From Angustibacter luteus (GTDB lineage: Bacteria > Actinomycetota > Actinomycetes > Actinomycetales > Angustibacteraceae), in NCBI RefSeq assembly GCF_039541115.1, contig NZ_BAABFP010000005.1, positions 542,447-606,446 of the forward strand: DNA of 64,000 nucleotides. The letters run 5' to 3'. The notes under the pieces are model-generated. The model was given only the letters and a program-made list of their open reading frames with translations, was not told where the DNA came from and made no database searches. The position numbers were made by a program, and so were the translations under genes. This document shows, piece by piece, positions 15,072 through 23,723 of the stretch (its first letter is position 1; each line of letters opens with the position of its first letter).

Positions 15072-16324
15072 ACGCCCAGCACGGCGTCCAGCGCGCGCGC
15101 CAGGACGCCGGGGGCGCCGATCTCGTCACCACCGCGGTTGAGCTGCTGGTCGGCCCAGCGGTCGACGGCGGCCAGGGCGTCCGGGGTGCGCAGATCGTCG
15201 CTGAGGCACTCCCGCACGTGCTGCAGGGTCTGGCTCGCGTCCGGTCCACCGTCGCGTGACAGGGCCGCCCGCCACCGGTCCAGCCGCTGCTGCGCGTTCG
15301 CCAGCACCGCGTCGGTGTAGAACCAGTCCGTGCGGTAGTGGTGGTCCAGCAGGGCCAGCCGGATCGCCATCGGGTCCACCCCGGCCCGCCGCAGCGCCGA
15401 CACCAGGACGAGGTTGCCCCGGGACTTGCTCATCTTGTGCCCGTCCAGGCCGACCATCGCCTGGTGCACGTAGCTGCGCGCGAACGGCCATTCACCGGTC
15501 AGCGACGCGGCGTGCGCGGCACTCATCTCGTGGTGCGGGAAGACCAGGTCGGTACCGCCGCCCTGCAGGTCGAAGGACATGCCGAGGCGACGCACCGCGA
15601 TCGTCGAGCACTCGACGTGCCAGCCCGGTCGACCTGGGCCCAGGCTGCCGCCGTCCCAGGAGGGCTCGCCCGGGCGGGCGGCCCGCCACAGCAGGGCGTC
15701 GAGGGCGTCCTTCTTGCCGGGCCGGTCCGGGTCCCCGCCGCGCTCGGCGTACACCTCGAGCATCTGCTCGCGCGTCCAGCTCGACACCGCGCCGAAGCGC
15801 GGCTGGCTGGCGACGTCGTAGTACACGTCCTGCAGCGCGCCCTCGGCGGCCTCGCCGTCCGGGACGTCGACGCCGTACGCTGCGCCCGCGGCGACCAGCG
15901 CGCGCACGTCGGTGGCGATCTCGCCCACCGAGTCGACCACGCTGACGTAGTCGTCCGGCGGTAGCACGGCCAGCGCCGTCATGTCCTCGTGGAAGAGCGC
16001 GATCTCCTGCCGGGCCAGGTCGCGCCAGTCCACGCCGTCCCGCTCGGCGCGCTCGAGAAGCGGGTCGTCGACGTCGGTGACGTTCTGCACGTAGTGCACG
16101 GCGTGACCGTTGTCCCGCCAGACCCGCTGGACCACGTCGAACGTCACGTAGGTCGCGGCGTGCCCCAGGTGCGTCGCGTCGTACGGCGTTATGCCGCACA
16201 CGTAGAGGGTCGCGGTCGGCCCGGGGCTGGTCGGGCGCAGCTCACCGGACGAGGTGTCGTGGATGCGCAGCGGGACCGGTGGCCCGGGAACGGCGGGAAC
16301 CGAGGGGGCGGGCCAGGACGTCAC
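15062..16324 (-). CDS. mshC: Mycothiol cysteine ligase MshC
   Basis: A 420-residue class I aminoacyl-tRNA-synthetase-like enzyme that joins cysteine to GlcN-inositol with ATP, the penultimate step of mycothiol biosynthesis. It carries the MshC-specific signature [14 protein letters not shown] (C43), where true CysRS has CGPTVY, plus the zinc ligands Cys in [10 protein letters not shown] and His in FPHHE, and the KMSKS loop [11 protein letters not shown]. Length (about 410-420) is typical. GTG start. It follows the SCO1664-like gene by 29 bases in a leftward operon with DUF3090 and a histidine phosphatase, a conserved actinobacterial block. Its presence implies mycothiol is the main thiol of this organism. 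Confidence 0.97.
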   Translation of the reverse strand: MTSWPAPSVPAVPGPPVPLRIHDTSSGELRPTSPGPTATLYVCGITPYDATHLGHAATYVTFDVVQRVWRDNGHAVHYVQNVTDVDDPLLERAERDGVDWRDLARQEIALFHEDMTALAVLPPDDYVSVVDSVGEIATDVRALVAAGAAYGVDVPDGEAAEGALQDVYYDVASQPRFGAVSSWTREQMLEVYAERGGDPDRPGKKDALDALLWRAARPGEPSWDGGSLGPGRPGWHVECSTIAVRRLGMSFDLQGGGTDLVFPHHEMSAAHAASLTGEWPFARSYVHQAMVGLDGHKMSKSRGNLVLVSALRRAGVDPMAIRLALLDHHYRTDWFYTDAVLANAQQRLDRWRAALSRDGGPDASQTLQHVRECLSDDLRTPDALAAVDRWADQQLNRGGDEIGAPGVLARALDAVLGVRL

Positions 16325-16353
16325 GCGCGAAGCCTAACCAGCAGGGACGACGG

Positions 16354-17160
16354 TCAGAACGGCGGCCACGGGATGACCGGTCCGTACGCGTCAGGTCGTG
16401 GGAACCGGCCGGACCGGACCAGTGCCGCCGCCCGCGACCGGGTGCGGGCGACCTCCCGCGGGGTCAGCAGCTCCTGCAGGGCCGTCGCCAGTGGACCGTC
16501 GACGCCCAGCTGGTCGGCCACCCGGGCCACGACGTCCACGCAGTCCGCCGGCAGCGCTGCACCCTGCCACCCCCACAGCACGCTGCGCAGCTTGTCGTCG
16601 ACGTTGAAGCTGAGCCCGTGGTCGCACCCCCACAGGTGGCGGTCCTCGGCGACCAGCACGTGGCCGCCCTTGCGGTCCGCGTTGTCGATGACAGCGTCGA
16701 ACACGGCCATCCGGGCCAGGGCGGGGTCGTCGCGGTGCACGAGGACGACGTCGCTGCCCTCACCGTCCTGGGCGTTGAGCACCGGCAGCCAGCCGTCCGG
16801 CACCCCACCGAGCGGGACGACGTCCACCATCTCGGTCTCCTCGTCCGTGTCGATCCAGAGCTGCACGCTGCCCGGGCCGAACGGTCCGTCCCGCCACACC
16901 GTGGGCGGTACCACCTCCCAGCCGGTCGCCTCCGAGACCAGGTAGGCGGCCACCTCCCGCCGCCCCAGCGTGTCGCGGGGGAAGTCACGCAGCGGCCGCT
17001 CCCCCGCGACCGGCTTGTAGATGCAGTGCGCGGCGACCCCGTCCAGCTCGATCGCCGCGTAGAGCGTGGCGTTGGAGGCGGCGGTCATCCGGCCCTCGAC
17101 CGTGATCTCGCCGGACTGGAGCAGGGTCAACGCGTCCTGACGGCCCCCCGTCGAGCTCAC
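16354..17160 (-). CDS. SCO1664-family protein, HipA/PI3K-like kinase fold
   Basis: A 268-residue protein of the actinobacterial family named after SCO1664. The features are a glycine-rich N-terminal 'LLQSGEITVEGRM', HCIYKPVAGERPL (Lys in a VAIK-like position), FDAVIDNADRKGGHVLVAEDRHLWGCDHGLSFN, which resembles the catalytic loop (D-x-x-x-N-x-D-R-x-x-x-N) and metal-binding DHG of HipA/phosphatidylinositol-kinase-like enzymes. A kinase-like activity is thus plausible, but no substrate is known. It starts with GTG overlapping the DUF3090 stop (GTGA), so the two are translationally coupled, and the block lies directly upstream of mshC. Confidence 0.88.
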   Translation of the reverse strand: MSSTGGRQDALTLLQSGEITVEGRMTAASNATLYAAIELDGVAAHCIYKPVAGERPLRDFPRDTLGRREVAAYLVSEATGWEVVPPTVWRDGPFGPGSVQLWIDTDEETEMVDVVPLGGVPDGWLPVLNAQDGEGSDVVLVHRDDPALARMAVFDAVIDNADRKGGHVLVAEDRHLWGCDHGLSFNVDDKLRSVLWGWQGAALPADCVDVVARVADQLGVDGPLATALQELLTPREVARTRSRAAALVRSGRFPRPDAYGPVIPWPPF

Positions 17161-17705
17161 CGTCGGTGGCCGTTGGCCCGCGGGCAGATGTGACCTTCGG
17201 GGTCCAACGGGTTGCCGCAGAACGGGCAGGGCGGGCGACCGGCCTCAACGACCGCGACGGCCCGCTTGGCGAAGGCACGGGCGGCCGCTCCCGTCAGGCT
17301 GACCCGCATGACCATCGCCTCGGGTGACGGCTCGAGCTCACCGTCCTCACCGACGTCCTCGCCCACCTCGAGGCACTCGATCACGACCCGCTCGGCGTCT
17401 GCGTCCCAGGTCAGGCTCATGGTGCCGACCCGGAAGTCCTCCTCGACGGGGGTGCTCAGCGGGGCGCTGTCGGCCAGGCCGACGGGGGTCATCGCGGGCA
17501 CCGGGGCCTGCCCGCCGGTCCGGCGCACGACCTCGTCCAGCAGCTCGTCGACCCGCTCGGCGAGCACCGCGACCTGCTGCTTCTCCAACGAGACGCTGGT
17601 GACGCGGTGGCCGGACGTGGCCTGCAGGAAGAACGTGCGCTGACCGGGTTCGCCGACCGTGCCGGCGACGAAGCGCTCGGGGTCGTCGTAGTCGATGACG
17701 GGCAT
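17157..17705 (-). CDS. DUF3090 protein with zinc-ribbon tail
   Basis: A 182-residue member of the actinobacterial DUF3090 family (opening PVIDYDDPERFVAGTVGEPGQRTFFLQA). The N-terminal two-thirds are alpha/beta with no catalytic motif that I can recognise. The C-terminus carries CPFCGNPLDPEGHICPRANGH, a short C-x2-C...C/H arrangement that probably binds zinc. It overlaps the SCO1664-like kinase gene by four bases; such constant coupling suggests the two proteins act together, but their role is unknown. ATG start at 17705. Confidence 0.88.
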   Translation of the reverse strand: MPVIDYDDPERFVAGTVGEPGQRTFFLQATSGHRVTSVSLEKQQVAVLAERVDELLDEVVRRTGGQAPVPAMTPVGLADSAPLSTPVEEDFRVGTMSLTWDADAERVVIECLEVGEDVGEDGELEPSPEAMVMRVSLTGAAARAFAKRAVAVVEAGRPPCPFCGNPLDPEGHICPRANGHRR

Positions 17706-17732
17706 GGGGACGACCCTACGACGCGGCCGCGC

Positions 17733-18473
17733 TCACGCGCCGCCGCCCACCGCGGCGTCGCTGCTGGACGCCGTCGCGGCCTTCCTCGTGCCGGACCGCG
17801 AACGCCGCTTGGGCGGTGGCGGGACCAGGCCCGACAGGTCACCCCCGACGTCGTTCGTGCTGGTCACGAAGGGGCGGGTCGGCGTGTAGTGCACGACCGA
17901 GACCGAGCAGGGCGAGACCACGATGCGCTGGAACTCGTCCAGGTGCGCCCCCAGCGCGTCGTTCAGCACGGCCTTGATCACGTCGCCGTGCGAGACGGCC
18001 ACCCACACCGCGTCGTCGCCGTGCTCCGCGGCGATCCGGGCGTCCCACTCCCGCACGGCTTCGAGCGCGCGCGCCTGCATGGCCCGCATGGACTCCCCCT
18101 CCGGTCCGGGGAAGACCGCGGCGCTCGGGTGCTGCTGCACGACCTTCCACAGCGGCTCCTTGACCAGCGCCTTGAGCTCGCGGCCGGTCCAGTCGCCGTA
18201 CCGGCACTCGCCGATGCGGGCATCCGTGACCACCTCCGGCCGGGCGGCGCCCTGCGGCCCCGCGACGGCGGTGATGGCAGCCGCGGTCTGCTGGCACCGA
18301 TCCAGGGGGCTGGCGACGACCGCCGCGATCGGCACCACCGCCAGTCGCTGCGCGAGGGTCGCGGCCTGCTCGCGACCACGGTCGTCCAGGTCGACCCCGG
18401 GGGTCCAACCGGCCAGGACGCCGGAAGCGTTGGCGGCCGTCCGGCCGTGTCGGATCAGCAGGACCGTGGGCAC
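17733..18473 (-). CDS. Histidine phosphatase (MSMEG_4193-like)
   Basis: A 246-residue phosphoglycerate-mutase-like phosphatase. The catalytic RHG motif is LLIRHGRTAANASG, with a second Arg in ASPLDRCQQTAAAI, the Glu region in ARIGECRYGDWTG and the second His in VAVSHGDVIKAVL. It belongs to the actinobacterial subfamily found next to DUF3090/SCO1664/mshC. Substrate unknown; the C-terminal ~25 residues are an Arg/Ser/Ala-rich extension. GTG start; first gene of the leftward operon that ends with mshC and divergent from corA. Confidence 0.92.
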   Translation of the reverse strand: MPTVLLIRHGRTAANASGVLAGWTPGVDLDDRGREQAATLAQRLAVVPIAAVVASPLDRCQQTAAAITAVAGPQGAARPEVVTDARIGECRYGDWTGRELKALVKEPLWKVVQQHPSAAVFPGPEGESMRAMQARALEAVREWDARIAAEHGDDAVWVAVSHGDVIKAVLNDALGAHLDEFQRIVVSPCSVSVVHYTPTRPFVTSTNDVGGDLSGLVPPPPKRRSRSGTRKAATASSSDAAVGGGA

Positions 18474-18502
18474 GCGCTCACTGTACGGGGCAGGATGACG
18501 GC

Positions 18503-19537
18503 GTGATCGTGGACCAGGCCGTCTACCGCGACGGCAAGCGTCAGCCGTGCGCGGACCTCTCCGACGAGCTGAGCCGGCTCGCCGACGTCCCCGACGGGTT
18601 CCTCTGGATCGGGCTGAAGGACCCCACGGACGACGAGTTCGACCTCGTCAAGGACGAGCTCGGACTGCACCCGCTGGCCGTCGAGGACGCGGTGAAGGGC
18701 AACCAGCGGACCAAGATGGAGGTCTACGACGGCTCGCTCTTCGTGGTGCTCAAGCCGTTGCGGTACTTCGAGGAGACCTCCCAGGTCGAGACCGGCGAGG
18801 TGATGCTCTTCGTCGGCAAGCACTTCGTCGTGACCGTCCGGCGCGGCGAGGCCAGCCCGCTCAGCGAGGTGCGCCGCCGGCTGGAAGCGAACTCGGAGCA
18901 CCTGACCTACGGTCCGGCTGCCGTGCTGCACGCCGTGATGGACGACGTCGTCGACCAGTACGGCGCCATCGACCAGGAGATCGCCAAGGACCTGGAGCAG
19001 ATGGAGGAGAGCGTCTTCGCCGGCAACGTGGAGGTCGAGGAGGCGGCGCTCGGGGAGGGCAAGCCGCAGGGCGTGCCCGCTCGCCGTCGCGGCGGGGAGG
19101 ACGCCCGGCGCATCTACCTGCTCAAGCGCGAGGTGCTCGAGGTGCGGCGGGCGGTGGTCCCGCTGAAGGACGCCATGCTCCGGCTGCACGCGCAGGAGAC
19201 ACCGAACGTCCCCGAGGAGGCGCGCCCCTTCTTCCGGGACGTCGCCGACCACCTGCTGCGGGTCAGCGACCACATCGAGTCCTACGACCGGTTGCTGTCG
19301 GACATCCTGTCCGCGCACCTGACCCGGGTCTCGGTGCAGCAGAACGACGACATGCGACGGATCTCGGCCTGGGCGGCCATCGGCGTCGCCGCGACGCTCA
19401 TCGCCGGGATCTACGGCATGAACTTCCGGCACATGCCCGAGCTGCACTGGACGCTCGGCTACCCGATGGCGCTGGGGCTGATGGTGCTCGTGTCCGCCGT
19501 GCTCTACCGGCAGTTCAAGAAGTCCGGCTGGCTCTAG
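18503..19537 (+). CDS. corA: CorA-family magnesium/cobalt transporter
   Basis: A 344-residue homologue of the pentameric CorA Mg2+ channel. A large cytoplasmic N-terminal domain ('WIGLKDPTDDEFDLV', 'HPLAVEDAVKGNQRTKME') is followed by two C-terminal membrane helices with the signature YGMNF at the pore mouth (AGIYGMNFRHMPEL) and the short positively charged end KKSGWL. A small insertion at about residues 175-205 (GEGKPQGVPARRRGGEDAR) lies in the stalk region. Monocistronic, starting 29 bases from the divergent phosphatase gene and ending at a convergent hairpin. Confidence 0.95.
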   Translation: MIVDQAVYRDGKRQPCADLSDELSRLADVPDGFLWIGLKDPTDDEFDLVKDELGLHPLAVEDAVKGNQRTKMEVYDGSLFVVLKPLRYFEETSQVETGEVMLFVGKHFVVTVRRGEASPLSEVRRRLEANSEHLTYGPAAVLHAVMDDVVDQYGAIDQEIAKDLEQMEESVFAGNVEVEEAALGEGKPQGVPARRRGGEDARRIYLLKREVLEVRRAVVPLKDAMLRLHAQETPNVPEEARPFFRDVADHLLRVSDHIESYDRLLSDILSAHLTRVSVQQNDDMRRISAWAAIGVAATLIAGIYGMNFRHMPELHWTLGYPMALGLMVLVSAVLYRQFKKSGWL

Positions 19538-19573
19538 GCCCGCCGGTCCCGCCGGGCTCAGAACCGGCGGGCC
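19537..19573. terminator. Convergent-gene hairpin after corA
   Basis: A perfect 11-base inverted repeat (ggcccgccggt / accggcgggcc) with a 15-base loop lies between corA (+) and the acetyltransferase gene (-), the right arm reaching into the last codons of the latter. Confidence 0.75.
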
Positions 19574-19971
19574 ATGGCCACCGACACCGGCGCCGTCTCG
19601 ACGAAGCCGAACTGCGCGTACAGGTGCCGCGCGTCACCGTCCGCGACGAGCGAGACGTACGCGGTCGCCGGAGCTCGTCGCGTCAGCTCGTCCGTGAGCT
19701 CGCGCATGATGCGCTTGCCGAGGCCGCGTCCCTGGTGCTCGGGCAGCACGCAGATGTCGACGACCTGGAAGTGGCAGCCGCCGTCGCCGATGACCCGGCC
19801 CATGCCCACCGTCAGCCCGTCGCGCTCGACGACGACCCCGTGCCAGGTGTTCGGCAGCCCGAGCGCCGCCGCCTCGGCTGACTTGGGGCTGAGGCCGCAC
19901 GCCACCCGCAGGTCGCGGAACGTCTCGGACGACGGGACGCCGGCGCGGACGTCGTAGCCGGGGTCGCTCAC
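19558..19971 (-). CDS. GNAT-family N-acetyltransferase
   Basis: A 137-residue single-domain acetyltransferase. The acetyl-CoA pyrophosphate loop is VDICVLPEHQGRGLGKRIM, with the following 'AYVSLVADGDARHLYAQFGFVET' strand-helix typical of motif B. The substrate is unknown; the architecture is like small-molecule or protein N-alpha acetyltransferases. It lies nine bases downstream of uppP and may be the last gene of the leftward F420 enzyme-uppP-GNAT unit. Confidence 0.9.
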   Translation of the reverse strand: MSDPGYDVRAGVPSSETFRDLRVACGLSPKSAEAAALGLPNTWHGVVVERDGLTVGMGRVIGDGGCHFQVVDICVLPEHQGRGLGKRIMRELTDELTRRAPATAYVSLVADGDARHLYAQFGFVETAPVSVAMARRF

Positions 19972-19980
19972 GCGCCCACC

Positions 19981-20817
19981 CTAGGTCGCGGTCAGGACGC
20001 CGGTCACGAGCAGGACGGCTGTCGCGAGGGCCAGGGCCACGCGGTACCAGATGAAGACCGTGATCGGGTGCTTGGCGACGAACCGCAGCAGCCAGGCGAT
20101 CGACGCGAGGGCGACCACGAACGCGGTCACCGTGCCCACCAGGATCTGACCCCACCCGACCACCGCGGTGTCGACGTCCTTCAGCTCGAACAGGCCCGCT
20201 GCGGTCAGGGCCGGGATAGCCAGGAAGAACGAGAGCCGGGTGGCGGTCACCCGGTCCAGGCCGCGGAACAGGCCGGCCGAGATGGTGGCGCCGGACCGGG
20301 ACACGCCAGGGATCAGGGCCACGCACTGCATGAGCCCGATGAAGAGCGCATCGCGCATCCGCAGGTCCTGCTCGCCGCGGCTCTGGGTGGCCTTGGCCTC
20401 CGCCCACCACATGACGACGCTCCACCCGATCAGGGCGGCCACCACGACCCACAGGTTGCGCAGCGGGCCGGTGATGAGGTCGCGCGCGGCGAGGCCGACG
20501 ACCGCGATCGGCAGCGAGCCGGCGATCACGTACCAGGCGAGCTTGTAGTCCGGGTCCTCGCGACGCGCCTGGTCCCGCAGCCCACGGGCCCAGGCGAGGA
20601 CCAGACGGATGATGTCGCGGGCGAAGTAGAGCAGCGTGGCCGCGATGGCACCGAGCTGGATCACCGCCGTGAACGACGTGATCGCCGTCGAGTCGACGTC
20701 CAGTCCGAGCAGCCCCTCCGTGATCGTCAGGTGGCCGGTGCTGGAGATCGGCAGGAACTCGCTGAGCCCCTCGACGACTCCGAGCAGCACCGACTGGGCG
20801 TAGGTCAGGTCACTCAC
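19981..20817 (-). CDS. uppP: Undecaprenyl-diphosphatase UppP/BacA
   Basis: A 278-residue polytopic membrane enzyme that recycles undecaprenyl pyrophosphate for peptidoglycan synthesis and, when abundant, gives bacitracin resistance. Both signature segments are present: VEGLSEFLPISSTGHL (residues 15-30; catalytic Glu and Ser-Ser-Thr) and PGVSRSGATIS further on. About eight hydrophobic segments. Length is normal for the family. It begins five bases after the F420-enzyme gene, so they are probably co-transcribed. Confidence 0.96.
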   Translation of the reverse strand: MSDLTYAQSVLLGVVEGLSEFLPISSTGHLTITEGLLGLDVDSTAITSFTAVIQLGAIAATLLYFARDIIRLVLAWARGLRDQARREDPDYKLAWYVIAGSLPIAVVGLAARDLITGPLRNLWVVVAALIGWSVVMWWAEAKATQSRGEQDLRMRDALFIGLMQCVALIPGVSRSGATISAGLFRGLDRVTATRLSFFLAIPALTAAGLFELKDVDTAVVGWGQILVGTVTAFVVALASIAWLLRFVAKHPITVFIWYRVALALATAVLLVTGVLTAT

Positions 20818-20822
20818 GGACG

Positions 20823-21947
20823 TCAGGCTCCCAGACCGGAGGCGTCCAGGACCTCCGCCATCGTGCGGATCGTGTGCAGACGCTGGTCGAGGGTCGCGTC
20901 GAAGGCCGACACGGTCAGCGTGGTGACGCCCGCCTCCGCGTACGCGGCGAGCCGGTCGCGCACCCGCTCCGGCGGGCCGATGAGTGCGGTGCTGTCGATC
21001 AGCTCGTGCGGCACGGCCTCCGCAGCCTCCCGGTGCTTGCGTTCCAAAAAGAGGTCCTGCACCGTCGCGGCCGCCTCCTCGTAGCCCATCCGCACGGCGA
21101 GCTGGTTGTAGAAGTTCTTGTCCCGGCTGCCCATCCCGCCCAGGTACAGGGCCGTGTAGCCACGAACGGGTGCCGCGCAGGCCGCCACGTCGTCGCCGAA
21201 GACCACGGGGACCGTCGGCACCACGTCGAAGCCGGTCATGACGTCCTCGCCCGTCGCCCGGCCGCCGCGCTCGCGACCGGCGCGCAGGGGCCCCATCGAG
21301 ACCTCGGCCTGCTCGGGGCTGAAGAAGATGCCCAGCCAGCCGTCCGCGATCTCACCGGTCAGCTCGAGGTTCTTCGGGCCGACCGCCGCCAGGTAGAGCG
21401 GGATCTGCGCCCGCACCGGGTGCACCGTCAGCTTGATGGCCTTGCCCGGGCCGTCCGGCAGCGGGAGCGTGAAGTGCTCCCCGTCGTAGCGCAGCGTCTC
21501 GCGTCGCAGGGCCTGGCGGACGATCTCGGCGTACTCGCGGGTCCGGCCGAGCGGTTTGTCGAAGCGGACGCCGTGCCAGCCCTCGGAGACCTGCGGGCCG
21601 GAGACGCCGAGCCCCAGCCGGAACCGCCCGCCGCTCAGCGTGTCCAGCGTCGCGGCGGTCATCGCGGTCATCGCCGGGGTGCGGGCGGGGATCTGGAACA
21701 CCGCGCTGCCGACGTCGATCCGCTCGGTCTGGGCGGCGACCCAGGTCAGGACGGTGGCGGCGTCCGAACCGTACGCCTCGGCGACCCAGGCCACGTCGTA
21801 GCCGAGCGCATCGGCTTCGCGGGCCAGCGCGAGGTTGTCGGCGTCGTTGCCCAGCCCCCAGTAGCCGAGGTTGAGCCCGAGGCGCATCCGGCCGGGGGTG
21901 GGCGGGGTCGACGTCCGGGGACGGGGTTCGGTTGCGGGCTCAGCCAT
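20823..21947 (-). CDS. F420-dependent LLM-class oxidoreductase (Rv3520c-like)
   Basis: A 374-residue luciferase-like monooxygenase-fold enzyme. After an ~20-residue Pro/Thr-rich N-terminus, the barrel starts RLGLNLGYWGLGNDADNLALAREADALGYD, with a middle segment TLDTLSGGRFRLGLGVSGPQVSEGWHG typical of coenzyme F420-using members of the Rv3520c subfamily. The reaction is unknown; these use F420 for hydride transfer to or from organic substrates. The ATG at 21947 (MAEPAT) is chosen; a longer open frame exists but its N-terminal part is antisense to the next gene. Divergent from the aldo/keto reductase gene. Confidence 0.9.
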   Translation of the reverse strand: MAEPATEPRPRTSTPPTPGRMRLGLNLGYWGLGNDADNLALAREADALGYDVAWVAEAYGSDAATVLTWVAAQTERIDVGSAVFQIPARTPAMTAMTAATLDTLSGGRFRLGLGVSGPQVSEGWHGVRFDKPLGRTREYAEIVRQALRRETLRYDGEHFTLPLPDGPGKAIKLTVHPVRAQIPLYLAAVGPKNLELTGEIADGWLGIFFSPEQAEVSMGPLRAGRERGGRATGEDVMTGFDVVPTVPVVFGDDVAACAAPVRGYTALYLGGMGSRDKNFYNQLAVRMGYEEAAATVQDLFLERKHREAAEAVPHELIDSTALIGPPERVRDRLAAYAEAGVTTLTVSAFDATLDQRLHTIRTMAEVLDASGLGA

Positions 21948-22030
21948 GCCGGAGACGATAACGGGACGACTCGCTGATCCGGCGAGCGCCGCACGTGGCC
22001 TGGCCCACACCGCCGGTAGCGTGTGCGCCC

Positions 22031-22972
22031 ATGGAGCAGCGGTACGTCGGGACGTCGGGGCTGAAGGTCTCCCGGCTGGCCCTCGGCACGATGACCTGGG
22101 GTCGGGACACCGACGAGCACGAGTCGCGGGACCAGCTGGCGGCTTTCCTGGAGGCCGGCGGGACCTTCGTGGACACCGCCGCCGGGTACGGCGACGGGGC
22201 CGCCGAGGAGGTGCTGGGCGCACTGCTGCCGGACCTCGCCGCGCGCGAGGACGTCGTGATCTGCACGAAGGCGGGCATCTCTCGTCGCTCGGGTGAGCGG
22301 GTCGTGGATACCTCGCGCCGGGCCATGCTGTCCGCGCTGGACGGCTCGTTGACCCGGCTCGGCACCGACCACGTCGACCTGTGGCTGGCGCACACGTGGA
22401 GCGACGAGGTGCCGCTCGAGGAGACGTTGTCCGCTCTGGAGCTCGCGGTGTCCAGCGGTCGGGCCCGCTACGTCGGGGTGTCCAACTACGCCGGCTGGCA
22501 GGGCGCCCGCGCCGCCACCCTGGCCCAGCTGCGCGGCGCGGGGGCCCTGGTGACCAACCAGGTCGAGTACTCGCTGCTGGCCCGCGCCGTCGAGGACGAG
22601 GTCGTGCCCTCGGCCGCCGCCCTGGGTTTGGGCCTGATGGCCTGGTCCCCGCTGGGCCGGGGCGTGCTGACCGGCAAGTACCGCACGGGCACGCCGGCGG
22701 ACTCGCGCGCCGCCTCACCGCACTTCGCCTCGTTCGTCGAGCGCTACCTGGACGACCGGGCCCGGCGCATCGTCGACGCCGTCGTCACGGCGGCCGACGG
22801 GCTCGGCTGCTCCCCCGCGGAGATCGCGCTCGCCTGGGTCCGGGATCAGCCGGGGGTCGTCGCACCGGTGGTCGGCGCCCGGACGGCGGCGCAGCTGCGC
22901 GGGACCCTGACGAGCGAGGACGTCGTCCTACCCCGGCAGATCCGGGACGCGCTGGACGAGGTCTCGGCCTAG
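22031..22972 (+). CDS. Aldo/keto reductase
   Basis: A 313-residue NADPH-dependent reductase of the aldo/keto reductase barrel family. Visible are LALGTMTWG at the start, the catalytic Asp and Tyr in FVDTAAGYGDGAAEE, the Lys in VVICTKAGI, His in VDLWLAHTWS, and the C-terminal cofactor-binding VAPVVGARTAAQL. It resembles YajO/Tas-type enzymes. An in-frame ATG at 21995 would add 12 residues; 22031 fits the family start better. No specific substrate can be assigned. Confidence 0.92.
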   Translation: MEQRYVGTSGLKVSRLALGTMTWGRDTDEHESRDQLAAFLEAGGTFVDTAAGYGDGAAEEVLGALLPDLAAREDVVICTKAGISRRSGERVVDTSRRAMLSALDGSLTRLGTDHVDLWLAHTWSDEVPLEETLSALELAVSSGRARYVGVSNYAGWQGARAATLAQLRGAGALVTNQVEYSLLARAVEDEVVPSAAALGLGLMAWSPLGRGVLTGKYRTGTPADSRAASPHFASFVERYLDDRARRIVDAVVTAADGLGCSPAEIALAWVRDQPGVVAPVVGARTAAQLRGTLTSEDVVLPRQIRDALDEVSA

Positions 22973-22973
22973 G

Positions 22974-23012
22974 GCGATCAGGCCCAGCGCGATCAGGCCC
23001 AGCGCGATCAGG
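22974..23012. repeat. Tandem 15-base repeat, 2.6 copies
   Basis: Two perfect copies of gcgatcaggcccagc plus nine bases of a third fill the gap between the aldo/keto reductase stop and the 3' end of the acidic-protein gene. The stop codon of the acidic-protein gene (23008-23010, minus strand) lies within the third copy, so copy-number slippage could change that protein's C-terminus or the spacing between the convergent genes. Confidence 0.85.
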
Positions 23013-23331
23013 TGGAGCGCGCGGGCTCCGTGTCGTCGAGGTCGTCGTAGTCCTCGTCGTCCATCCCGGTGTAGCTGCCGCCGCCCTCGACGTCGTCCGG
23101 CTCGTCGAACTCGTCGTCGTCGTCCTCGTCCCCGCGGTACACCTCGAGCGGGGTCACCTCGTCGAACGCGTCGAGCAGGGCGTCGTCGTACTCCTCGAAG
23201 GCCTCCGCGACCGCGCGGTAGGCGCCGACGACGACCGGGTCGTTCTCGCCCCGTCGTCCCGCGGCGGCCTCGAGGTGGCGCTCCAGGGCAGCCACCAGTG
23301 CATTCAGGGCCGCGCGCGGGTCAGTGGTCAT
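23008..23331 (-). CDS. Small highly acidic protein, unknown function
   Basis: A 107-residue protein. The N-terminal half (about 1-65) is predicted helical (LNALVAALERHLEAAAGR...VVGAYRAVAEAFEEYDDALLDAFDEV); the C-terminal third is almost entirely Asp/Glu with a few Gly and Tyr (DEDDDDEFDEPDD). A similar acidic protein is commonly found beside the DUF5703 gene in actinomycetes; a function is not known to me. The stretch is strongly coding-biased and conserved in layout, so I regard it as a real gene. Divergent from the DUF5703 gene 92 bases away. Confidence 0.75.
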   Translation of the reverse strand: MTTDPRAALNALVAALERHLEAAAGRRGENDPVVVGAYRAVAEAFEEYDDALLDAFDEVTPLEVYRGDEDDDDEFDEPDDVEGGGSYTGMDDEDYDDLDDTEPARST

Positions 23332-23422
23332 GGAACGACCGTAGTCCCCCGACGGCGTCCAGGGACACCAACTATGCGTGCCGTTCTGGCGTCAGGGCCA
23401 CTCGCGTGCAGAATGGTCAACG

Positions 23423-23608
23423 ATGATCGAGTACGAGTACCGGGTGATCCGCGTGCCGGCCCGCGTCACCCGCGCCGAGGCGAAGGCCCTGCTGGTGGAG
23501 CACGCCGAGTACGGGCGGTGGGAGCTTGCGCGGGTGCGCCTGCTCCAGGGCGGCGCGCGCACGGTCTGGCTGCGCCGCCGCATCATCCGGGTCCGGCGGA
23601 CGGCCTAG
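23423..23608 (+). CDS. DUF5703 small basic protein
   Basis: A 61-residue protein reading EYEYRVIRVPARVTRAEAKALL...YGRWELARVRLLQGGARTVWLRRRIIR, matching the small actinobacterial DUF5703 family: a two-strand/helix/two-strand protein with a strongly basic C-terminus (RRRIIRVRR). No function is established. It is the partner of the divergent acidic protein gene; the opposite charges (acidic tail versus basic tail) are notable but not evidence for interaction. Confidence 0.8.
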   Translation: MIEYEYRVIRVPARVTRAEAKALLVEHAEYGRWELARVRLLQGGARTVWLRRRIIRVRRTA

Positions 23609-23723
23609 CCAGCCGCGGCCAGACGCCGCCGCGCTGATCACGGGGTGCGCGCCCGCTATGTCGGGTCTACGTTCTCAGGCGGGCGTCAGGACGGCGCCGC
23701 GCTCGCGCCGATCAGGAGGCGAC

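Noticed and set aside
22974-23012. CRISPR-like repeat
   Set aside because: Tandem 15-base units without spacers and without cas genes; a simple tandem duplication.
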